Assembly: GCA_000492175.2 (NCBI GenBank)
Contig: CP097573.1
Span: 558,001-622,000, forward strand
DNA length: 64,000 nt
Direction of reading: 5' to 3'
Origin: Firmicutes bacterium ASF500
GTDB taxonomy: Bacteria > Bacillota > Clostridia > Oscillospirales > Oscillospiraceae
The position numbers and the translations under genes were made by a program. This document shows positions 35,667 to 42,045 of the stretch, piece after piece. Within the stretch, counting starts at the first letter, position 1, and each line of letters starts with the position of its first letter. Below the pieces are notes generated by a model, which saw nothing but the letters and a program-made list of their open reading frames with translations, was not told where the DNA came from and made no database searches.

Positions 35667-36392
35667 ATGGATGAAAAAATGAGGACTCTGCAACAGTGGA
35701 TCGACGAGAGCCAAAGAATCGTCTTTTTCGGCGGGGCGGGCGTGAGCACCGAGAGCGGTATTCCCGACTTCCGTAGTGTGGACGGGCTGTACAACCAGAA
35801 ATACGCCTGGCCTCCGGAGGAGATTTTGAGCCGAACCTTTTTCGACGCTCAGCCCGAGGAGTTTTACCGCTTCTACCGGGACAAGATGCTCTGTCTGGAC
35901 GCCCAGCCCAACGCCGCCCACAAAAAGCTGGCCGAGCTGGAGAAGGCGGGCCGGCTGCAGAGCGTGGTCACCCAAAATATCGATGGGCTCCACCAGAAGG
36001 CTGGGTCCCAGCGGGTTTGGGAGCTCCACGGGTCGGTCCACCGCAACTACTGCATGAGGTGCCGCAAGCCTTACTCTGTGGCGGACATCAAGGGCGGACA
36101 GGGCGTACCCAGGTGCGCCTGCGGCGGGACCGTCAAGCCCGACGTGGTCCTCTACGAGGAGGGGCTGGACAGCGCCACCATCGAGGGGGCGGTGTCCGAC
36201 ATTCGGGGGGCCGACCTGCTCATCATCGGGGGCACCTCCCTGGCGGTCTACCCCGCCGCCGGGCTCATCAACTATTTCCGGGGAAACCGGCTGGTCCTCA
36301 TCAACAAGAGCCCCACCCCCTACGACGACCGGGCCAGCCTGGCTATCAACCAACCCATCGGCCAGGTGCTGGGGCAGATCAAAGTGAAATGA
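35667..36392 (+). CDS. cobB: NAD-dependent protein deacylase (sirtuin)
   Basis: Class Sir2 deacylase, 241 residues. NAD site GAGVSTESGIPDFR, catalytic VTQNIDGLHQKAG and ELHGSVH, and four zinc cysteines (CMRC, CAC) are present. C-terminal IIGGTSLAVYPAAG and LINKSPTP complete the Rossmann fold. The ATG follows GAGGAGG. Full length with all key residues, so a normal housekeeping sirtuin rather than a defence NADase. Confidence 0.92.
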   Translation: MDEKMRTLQQWIDESQRIVFFGGAGVSTESGIPDFRSVDGLYNQKYAWPPEEILSRTFFDAQPEEFYRFYRDKMLCLDAQPNAAHKKLAELEKAGRLQSVVTQNIDGLHQKAGSQRVWELHGSVHRNYCMRCRKPYSVADIKGGQGVPRCACGGTVKPDVVLYEEGLDSATIEGAVSDIRGADLLIIGGTSLAVYPAAGLINYFRGNRLVLINKSPTPYDDRASLAINQPIGQVLGQIKVK

Positions 36393-36411
36393 AGAACGGG
36401 AGATATCTGAA

Positions 36412-36948
36412 GTGAGTGGAACGCCTACGAGAACGCCAAAAGCTCGCGGCAGAGGTACATCGGTCGATGTGACAGCAGAATATTTAAGCACGGCCACACC
36501 GAACAGCCATGTCGTTCAAGATCTGCTTGCCTATGTGGTCAATGGCGCCGCTTACATCGTCGATGGTCATAATGTCGTTCTCAATTATTCCTCTCATGAA
36601 AAAGAAATCGCCGAGCTTCTGGAACGAGAACTCGGCGGAGAGATTTTTATGGTTCCAAGGGTCAACAGCCCAGAGGGGGTATCAACGCCCGACTATTTAT
36701 TCCGCGGGGAAGCCTACGATTTGAGAACACTAAGTTCTGAGGCAGGGAAAAATACTATTTTCAACCGAATCAAAAAGGCGAGGCGTCAGGCGAAAAGCTT
36801 CGTTATTGATGTAACACAGGCACAGCTTACAGAAGAGGTCATAGCTGAACAGATTGAGAAAGTATATAAAATGAAAGAGACCATGTTTGTTGATAAAGTG
36901 ATTTTTATCAGCAGTGGGAAAATAATCAAAGTAGTCAAAAGAGTATAA
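36412..36948 (+). CDS. Orphan CdiA-CT-like toxin domain protein
   Basis: 178 residues. The C-terminal 110 residues follow the CdiA C-terminal nuclease pattern: TPDYLFRGEAYDLRTL, NTIFNRIKKARRQAKSFVID, then a terminal strand pair IFISSGKIIKVVKR. In that family a D/E-x-K site is usual; here the site reads D-L-R, so activity is uncertain. The N-terminal 60 residues match nothing I recognise, and there is no secretion domain. Base composition is visibly AT-richer than both neighbours, suggesting transfer. A GTG start is used, nine bases after GGGAGA. It follows the sirtuin by 19 bases. No clear immunity gene follows. Confidence 0.6.
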   Translation: MSGTPTRTPKARGRGTSVDVTAEYLSTATPNSHVVQDLLAYVVNGAAYIVDGHNVVLNYSSHEKEIAELLERELGGEIFMVPRVNSPEGVSTPDYLFRGEAYDLRTLSSEAGKNTIFNRIKKARRQAKSFVIDVTQAQLTEEVIAEQIEKVYKMKETMFVDKVIFISSGKIIKVVKRV

Positions 36949-37096
36949 AAAGAGCCGACACGCCGCCACATCTCCAAGAACGGAGAATAACCAGCAACGA
37001 CCGACTCCTACACTATCATTATACACATCAACCAGAGGTTATGCAAGAGGTAAGCAGAAAAAATTTTGAAATCATTCAAAAAAGGAGACTTTTCCG

Positions 37097-38002
37097 ATGA
37101 AAAACGGCCGTCTCTTTGAAATCCTCTACCTTTTAGTGGAGAAGCGGGCCGTTACCGCCGGGGAGCTGGCCCAGCGGCTGGAGGTGTCGGAGCGGACCAT
37201 CTACCGGGACATCGACGCGCTGTCCGCCGCCGGCATCCCCGTCTACGCCCAGAAGGGCAAGGGAGGCGGCATCCGGCTGATGGACCAGTTCGTGCTGGAC
37301 CGGGCCCTCCTCTCCCAGGAGCAGCAGGACGAAATTTTGTTCGCCCTCCAGGCCATTCTGGCCACCGGCGGAGCTGAAGAGGGGAGCACTCTGGCTCAGC
37401 TGTCCGCCCTGTTCCGCCGGGACGGCGGGGACTGGCTGGAGGTGGATTTTTCCGACTGGGGCAGCGGGGCGGCGGAACGGGAAAGCTTTTCCCTGGTGAA
37501 GCGGTCCATTTTGGAGCGCCGGCCCCTGTCCTTTCTCTACTACAGCTCGGCGGGAGAACAGAGCCGCCGGGTCGTGGAGCCCGCCCGGCTGGTATTCAAG
37601 GCCGGGTGTTGGTATTTGTCGGCCTTCTGCCGGACCAGGCAGGATTGGCGCATCTTCCGTCTGGTCCGCATGGAGGACCTGTCCCTGGAAGCGGGTGCCT
37701 GCCCTCCCCGGACGCCCCCGGAGCAGCTGGAGGCCCCTCTCCCCGGGGACTACCGGGGGGCGGACCTGCAGCTGTGCTTCGCCCCCTCCGCCGCCTGGCG
37801 GGTGCGGGACTACTTCCACCCCAGGGAGGTCACTCCCCTGCCCGACGGCCATCTGCTGGTGCGCTGCACCTTCCCCGAGGACCAGTGGCTGCTGTCCTTC
37901 CTCCTGTCCTTTGGCAGTCAGCTGGAGGTGCTCTCCCCCGCCTACTGGCGGGACATTTTGGCGGAGGAGCTGAAAAAATCCTTGGACATCTATGAAACCT
38001 GA
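37097..38002 (+). CDS. WYL-domain transcriptional regulator (DeoR-type HTH)
   Basis: 301 residues. An N-terminal helix-turn-helix (VTAGELAQRLEVSERTIYRD) with the following wing KGGGIRLMDQFVL, then a WYL sensor domain (about 140-215, SFLYYSSAGEQSRRVVEPAR and WYLSAF). A C-terminal extension is typical of YafY-like proteins. The ATG follows AAAAGGAG. A zinc-ribbon gene 78 bases downstream is probably in the same transcript. Ligand unknown. Confidence 0.88.
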   Translation: MKNGRLFEILYLLVEKRAVTAGELAQRLEVSERTIYRDIDALSAAGIPVYAQKGKGGGIRLMDQFVLDRALLSQEQQDEILFALQAILATGGAEEGSTLAQLSALFRRDGGDWLEVDFSDWGSGAAERESFSLVKRSILERRPLSFLYYSSAGEQSRRVVEPARLVFKAGCWYLSAFCRTRQDWRIFRLVRMEDLSLEAGACPPRTPPEQLEAPLPGDYRGADLQLCFAPSAAWRVRDYFHPREVTPLPDGHLLVRCTFPEDQWLLSFLLSFGSQLEVLSPAYWRDILAEELKKSLDIYET

Positions 38003-38080
38003 CACACCCTGTCAGATTATAGGGCGTATCCTTATACCAGAGACGGGGCAGACCCCGTCCAACATAAGGAGGTTTTTCCA

Positions 38081-38353
38081 ATGGAAGAGAGAAAGTTTTG
38101 TCAGTGCTGCGCTATGCCCCTGGACAAGCCCGAGGACAAGGGCACCGAGTCCGGCGGCGCACCCAGCGAGGACTACTGCCGCTACTGCTACCAAAACGGG
38201 GCCTTTACCGCTCCCGATGCCACTATGGACGACATCATCGCCTTTAACCTGAAATTCAACGAGGAGAACGGCCACCCCTTTGGCTCCCAGGAGGAGGCGG
38301 AGAAGATGATGCGGGGCTGGTTCCCAACCTTGAAGCGGTGGAGAAAGGGATAA
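38081..38353 (+). CDS. Small zinc-ribbon protein
   Basis: 90 residues. Cysteine pairs CQCC at the N-terminus and CRYC at about 34 define a treble-clef/zinc-ribbon of the type annotated as putative zinc ribbon domain. The C-terminus is a helix rich in charged residues ending in FPTLKRWRKG. RBS AGGAGG. It often follows WYL/YafY regulators, which supports co-expression here. Function unknown. Confidence 0.75.
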   Translation: MEERKFCQCCAMPLDKPEDKGTESGGAPSEDYCRYCYQNGAFTAPDATMDDIIAFNLKFNEENGHPFGSQEEAEKMMRGWFPTLKRWRKG

Positions 38354-38374
38354 CCGGTTTTTTGCTCATTTATC

Positions 38375-38404
38375 TTGACAAAAGCTGGGACCGTCTGGTA
38401 TAAT
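38375..38404 (+). promoter_or_regulatory. Promoter of predicted antisense RNA, 38-kb locus
   Basis: TTGACA, 18-base spacer, TATAAT. Confidence 0.75.
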
Positions 38405-38410
38405 AAACGC

Positions 38411-38500
38411 AGGAGGGCGCTGTTACTGACGGTTGGCCCAAGTTGTTAAGCTAACAAAACGTTAGCCGCTCGGGGCCATCCGGGCGGCTAACAAGCTTTT
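38411..38500 (+). ncRNA. Predicted antisense RNA of the 38-kb small-toxin locus
   Basis: Starts after the promoter at 38375. It carries a 5' segment (38416-38440) that also occurs at the 5' end of the opposing mRNA. It ends at the stem GTTAGCCGC/GCGGCTAAC followed by AAGCTTTT. It overlaps the 3' end of the small ORF on the opposite strand. Confidence 0.6.
38461..38500. terminator. Bidirectional terminator stem of the 38-kb locus
   Basis: GTTAGCCGC (38461-38469) pairs with GCGGCTAAC (38484-38492). The right arm contains the stop codon of the minus-strand ORF. Confidence 0.75.
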
Positions 38501-38583
38501 GGGGCGGTGAGGAGCAAAATCACAATGACAATGCTCAAGCACACCACGAAACGAAAGATAACCTTCCGAAAATCGTTTCCCAT
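38488..38583 (-). CDS. Small hydrophobic peptide, candidate type I toxin (unrecognised family)
   Basis: 31 residues: basic N-terminus MGNDFRKVIFRF, hydrophobic core VVCLSIVIVILLL and a short tail TAPKAC. This is the shape of a single-span membrane peptide. The ribosome site GGGGGAGGTGG is six bases from the ATG and may pair with AACCCCT just upstream. The stop TAG lies in the terminator stem, as in the 12-kb units. I know no named family for it. Toxicity is inferred from locus design. Confidence 0.6.
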   Translation of the reverse strand: MGNDFRKVIFRFVVCLSIVIVILLLTAPKAC

Positions 38584-38691
38584 CAGCAACCACCTCCCCC
38601 TGTTCGGATTTGCTAGGGGTTCAAACGGTGGGCCAACCGCCTTTTATGTAACAGCGCACAATCTGCACCCATCGAATTAATGGGTGCTTTT

Positions 38692-38720
38692 ACTTTATCA
38701 CGCGTGTCGTGCTTTGTCAA
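38692..38720 (-). promoter_or_regulatory. Promoter of the small-peptide mRNA, 38-kb locus
   Basis: On the minus strand: TTGACA, 17-base spacer, TAAAGT. The RNA would start with a hairpin (38666-38688, GCACCCAT/ATGGGTGC), a typical 5' stabiliser. Confidence 0.65.
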
Positions 38721-38759
38721 ATTCTGCCGCACGTTTGGGCGGTTTTTTATGAAAAGTGC

Positions 38760-38802
38760 TTGACATTTTGAGCCACATAAATTACAATGATTGTGTGGCT
38801 CA
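38760..38802 (+). promoter_or_regulatory. Promoter and operator of the ribbon-helix-helix gene
   Basis: TTGACA (38760), 17-base spacer, TACAAT (38783). A perfect inverted repeat TGAGCCACA ... TGTGGCTCA (38769-38777 and 38794-38802) straddles the -10, which is fitting for autorepression by the encoded DNA-binding protein. Confidence 0.75.
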
Positions 38803-38818
38803 GAAAGTAGGTGATAAA

Positions 38819-38992
38819 TTGAGTCCACGAACCGGACGTCCAAAGTCAGACAATCCAAAAGGGATTGAAGTAAAGGCCCGAATTGATGCAGAAACAGACA
38901 AAAGACTTCAGGAGTTCTGCAAAGCGCATGGCAAGACAAGAACCGATGTTGTGCGGGAGGGCATAGAGCTGGTTTTGGCGCAAGAAAAATAG
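38819..38992 (+). CDS. Ribbon-helix-helix (CopG-like) protein
   Basis: 57 residues, TTG start five bases after AGGTG. N-terminal SPRTGRPKSDNPKG is a common arm in clostridial ribbon-helix-helix proteins, followed by the strand IEVKARID and two helices (AETDKRLQEFCKAHG, RTDVVREGIELVL). Probable autoregulator using the inverted repeat in its promoter. A longer reading from an upstream ATG would include the promoter and is rejected. Confidence 0.8.
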   Translation: MSPRTGRPKSDNPKGIEVKARIDAETDKRLQEFCKAHGKTRTDVVREGIELVLAQEK

Positions 38993-39041
38993 AGTGCTGG
39001 CACCCCTGACAAAGCATACCAACACTCTATAGATACCACAC

Positions 39042-39080
39042 CCGGAGGTCTGGTAAATCTGATAATACCATGCCTCCCGG
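39042..39080 (+). ncRNA. Conserved leader hairpin in ribbon-helix-helix locus 1
   Basis: GGAGGTCTGGTA pairs with TACCATGCCTCC around the loop AATCTGATAA. A first hairpin precedes it (AGAGTG/CACTCT, 38991-39028). The same two-hairpin order and the same loop occur at 47149-47186 on the other strand. Confidence 0.65.
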
Positions 39081-39103
39081 TGAAAATCAAGGAGGTTTTT
39101 CTG

Positions 39104-39301
39104 ATGGAACCCATTATCAAAGAAATCAAACGGTACGTAGAACAAACAGATATGGACGAAAAGGCAAAGCTGGGCTATCAAATCGGGCTGAATGACATCC
39201 TCGCCCTGTGTGATGTGGCGGACCGGGACACCTGTGGGGCAATCTGTTACACCTATTTATTCGGCAAGGCCATGGGCTATCGGGCGGCGAAGGGGATTTA
39301 G
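39104..39301 (+). CDS. Small protein following the ribbon-helix-helix gene
   Basis: 65 residues, start MEPIIKEIKRYVEQTDMDEK, predicted mostly helical, no membrane segment. The ATG follows AAGGAGG; a nearer-upstream ATG in frame lies on the ribosome site. It sits 111 bases after the ribbon-helix-helix gene, behind the conserved hairpin, and is probably co-transcribed. Could be a toxin-like or accessory partner. No family recognised. Confidence 0.65.
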   Translation: MEPIIKEIKRYVEQTDMDEKAKLGYQIGLNDILALCDVADRDTCGAICYTYLFGKAMGYRAAKGI

Positions 39302-39304
39302 CGG

Positions 39305-40822
39305 TCAACGCCTCAAATACTCCGGCGGGCGGTATTGCAGGGCCTCGGCCAGGTGGGCGGGCTGGATGTCACCGCCGCCGTCCAAATCGGCGATGGTCCG
39401 GGCCACCCGCAGGATGCGGTCATAGCTCCGGGCGGTGAGGCCCATGCGGTCGAAGGCCCCCTTCATCAGCCGCTGACAGGCCTCGTCCAGGGCGCAGAAG
39501 CGGTCCAGGCCCTCCCGGGTGAGCTGGGCGTTTCCAGCCGCGCCGGTGTCCTTCTGCCGTGCGGTCTGGAGGGCCCGGGCGGCATCCACCCGCTCCTTCA
39601 CCTGGGCGGAGGTCTCCGCCCGGTCCCGCTGGGCCAGCTCGTCGAACTCCAGGGGGGCCACCTCCACAAACAGGTCCAGCCGGTCCAGGAGAGGGCCGGA
39701 CAGCCGGGAGAGGTATTTTTTCACCTCCGCCTCGGTACACCGGCAGCGCCCCGAGGGGTGGCCGTACCAGCCGCATTTGCAGGGGTTCATAGCGCACACC
39801 AGCATGAACCGGGCGGGGTAGGTGACGCTTCCCGCCGCCCGGGAGATGTTGACCTCCCCGTCCTCCAGGGGCTGGCGGAGAACCTCCAGCACCTCCTTGG
39901 GGAACTCGGGCAGCTCGTCCAGAAAGAGGACCCCGTTGTGGGCCAGGGAAATTTCTCCGGGCCGGGGGTTGGAGCCGCCCCCGGCCATACCGGTGGAGGA
40001 CACCGTGTGGTGGGGGGAGCGGAAGGGCCTCAGGGTGATGAGGGGCTGTTTGGCGCTGGTCTGGCCCATGATGGAGTGGACCTCGGTACACTCCAGGGCC
40101 TCCTGGCGGGTCATGTCGGGCAGAATGCCAGGCAGGCGGCGGGCCAGCATGGACTTGCCCGTCCCCGGAGGGCCGGACATCAGAACGCTGTGCCCCCCGG
40201 CGGCGGCGATCTCCAAGGCCCGCTTCACCTGGTCCTGGCCCTTGACCTCGGCCATATCGGGGCACTGAAAGGCGGCGGGGGCGGGCTTCCAGGGCTGGGC
40301 GGGGGCGATGGGCACCTCACCGGTGAGGTGGCGCTCCAGCTGAATGACATCCCGGACAGGATAGACCACCGGCCCCTCCGCCAAGGTGGCCTCGGCAGCG
40401 TTCTCAGCGGGGACATAGAGAGCCTCGATTCCCTCCCGCTTGGCGGCCAGGGCCATGGACAGCATCCCGGCGCAGGGCCGGAGCTGGCCGGACAGGGACA
40501 GCTCGCCGATGAAGGCGCAGTTCTCCCTGGGCAGACGCAGCTGCTTGCCGGCGGCCAGAATGCCCACCAGCATCGGGAGATCATAGAGGGTGCCCACCTT
40601 TTTCAGATGGGCGGGGGCCAGGTTGACCGTAATCCGGCTGACCGGGAAGGTGAAGCCGCAGTTCTTGATGGCGGCGCGCACCCGCTCCCGGGCCTCGCTG
40701 ACGGCGGTGTCAGGCAGGCCCACCACCGTAAAGGCGGGCAGGCCGCCGGACAGGTCGCACTCGGCGGAAACCAGATAGCCGGTCACTCCGTGTAGCCCCA
40801 GGGATTGAATTGAACGGACCAT
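39305..40822 (-). CDS. YifB/ComM-family Mg-chelatase-like ATPase
   Basis: AAA+ ATPase of the YifB/ComM family, 505 residues. An N-terminal Lon-protease-like fold (about 1-170) is followed by Walker A GPPGTGKSM near 217, Walker B GVLFLDELPEF, and a C-terminal Mg-chelatase part with the zinc-type segment CNPCKCGWYGHPSGRCRC. ComM in other bacteria is a helicase aiding branch migration during natural transformation. The ATG at 40822 follows GGAGGTGG. Convergent with the preceding small gene (3-base gap). Confidence 0.92.
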   Translation of the reverse strand: MVRSIQSLGLHGVTGYLVSAECDLSGGLPAFTVVGLPDTAVSEARERVRAAIKNCGFTFPVSRITVNLAPAHLKKVGTLYDLPMLVGILAAGKQLRLPRENCAFIGELSLSGQLRPCAGMLSMALAAKREGIEALYVPAENAAEATLAEGPVVYPVRDVIQLERHLTGEVPIAPAQPWKPAPAAFQCPDMAEVKGQDQVKRALEIAAAGGHSVLMSGPPGTGKSMLARRLPGILPDMTRQEALECTEVHSIMGQTSAKQPLITLRPFRSPHHTVSSTGMAGGGSNPRPGEISLAHNGVLFLDELPEFPKEVLEVLRQPLEDGEVNISRAAGSVTYPARFMLVCAMNPCKCGWYGHPSGRCRCTEAEVKKYLSRLSGPLLDRLDLFVEVAPLEFDELAQRDRAETSAQVKERVDAARALQTARQKDTGAAGNAQLTREGLDRFCALDEACQRLMKGAFDRMGLTARSYDRILRVARTIADLDGGGDIQPAHLAEALQYRPPEYLRR

Positions 40823-41004
40823 TTTCTCCACCTCCAAAGGGGATTTGCGCTTTGCTCCATTGTAACGGTATTTTGGGAAAAATGCAACATAGGCGGGTAT
40901 ATTAAGATTCTCTAAATTTCTTATTTAATGGTTGATTTTTCTATCCGCCCCTCGTATAATGTTCTTTACGGTCTGAGACCGAATGTTGAAAAGGAGTGGC
41001 TTCA

Positions 41005-41685
41005 ATGAAAAAAATCCAGAGAATCCCCGCGCTGCTGCTGGCAATGCTCATGCTGTTCTCCCTGACACTGACCAGCTGCGGAAGTAAAGAGGACATCGCT
41101 TCCCCCGATCAGGTGGCGGTAGCCCTGTTTAACATGATCTTGAAGAATGACGCCTCCACCGCCGTAGAGCTGTTTGGCTACGCCGACGAGGCCGCGGCCC
41201 GGAAGGACATGGGCCTTGAGGACAGCATCTATGACGAGCTGGCTGAGCAGCTGGTGGCTGAGATGGACGGCGGCAGCACTGAGGATGCCAGAGCCGTTGT
41301 GGACGCTTTCATGAACATGTTCAAAGATGTGAACCTCACCGCCAAGGTGAAGGAGTCCGACGAGAAGGCGGGCACCGCCGTGGTCACCTGCACCATTAAC
41401 ACCTTTGAGTCCGGCGCCATGGACAATATCCTCCAGCAGATCATGACCGATATCATGTCTGACGAGACCCTGCTTTCCGCCGATGAGGCCACCCTGTACA
41501 GCACCATCATCAACAAGATGGCCGAAGGCCTCTCCGCCCTGACCCCCACCGAGAATACCGCCGACTTCGATGTGAACTTTGAACTGGTCAAGGCCGACAT
41601 CAATGGCAAGGAAAAGAGCGTTTGGCTGCCTGTGGACGTTGAGGAGTTCGGCGCGCTCATCTCCAACACCGCCCTGGGATATTGA
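41005..41685 (+). CDS. Lipoprotein of unknown function
   Basis: 226 residues. The N-terminus is a type II signal with lipobox LTSC (about residue 24), so it is anchored to the outer face of the membrane. The rest is acidic, with no known domain (DUF5105-like by general look only). A promoter TTGATT, 17, TATAAT precedes it (40932-40960), AAGGAG is nine bases before the ATG, and a strong terminator follows, so it is a single-gene unit. Confidence 0.8.
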   Translation: MKKIQRIPALLLAMLMLFSLTLTSCGSKEDIASPDQVAVALFNMILKNDASTAVELFGYADEAAARKDMGLEDSIYDELAEQLVAEMDGGSTEDARAVVDAFMNMFKDVNLTAKVKESDEKAGTAVVTCTINTFESGAMDNILQQIMTDIMSDETLLSADEATLYSTIINKMAEGLSALTPTENTADFDVNFELVKADINGKEKSVWLPVDVEEFGALISNTALGY

Positions 41686-41713
41686 TCCCCCTACTTACTG
41701 GAATTATCATCAA

Positions 41714-41756
41714 CAAACCGCCCCACCGGGTCCAAGCGCCGGCGGGGCGGTTTTTC
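41714..41756 (+). terminator. Terminator after the lipoprotein gene
   Basis: AACCGCCCCACCGG ... CCGGCGGGGCGG followed by TTTTT. Confidence 0.9.
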
Positions 41757-42045
41757 ACCCCTCTCCTCCGCCTCTGCCCCAGGCAGAGAGGGGCGCGTAA
41801 TTTTCTTTCTTTGATGGGGAAAATTTTTCGGCTGAAAAGTTTACAAACAAAAGAAAAAGTGATAAACTACATGTGTTTGGAAACCCAAGGCGCGCCCGGT
41901 CTGCCGGGGCCGCCGCGGACCTGTCCCGATATAACCATACAGCTATGGAAACTATAACTGTTTTCATGATTGGTCAGATGGGGACAGGCCTGTAAAATAG
42001 GGCAGAGGACCCCAGCAAAATTAGGAAGAAAGTAGGGAACTTCTT
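41757..42045 (+). promoter_or_regulatory. Leader region of pyruvate:ferredoxin oxidoreductase
   Basis: A 289-base non-coding stretch. A plausible promoter is TTTACA, 17-base spacer, TAAACT (about 41840-41870). Further down, CCTGTCCC (from 41929) and GGGGACAGG (to 41989) could form a long-range hairpin. No riboswitch motif recognised. Confidence 0.45.

Noticed and set aside
35667..36948. Sirtuin plus toxin-like gene as a SIR2-type anti-phage defence system
   Set aside because: The sirtuin is a full canonical CobB with zinc site and deacylase motifs, of housekeeping length. The neighbour has a different base composition and no effector or sensor domain known from SIR2 defence systems.
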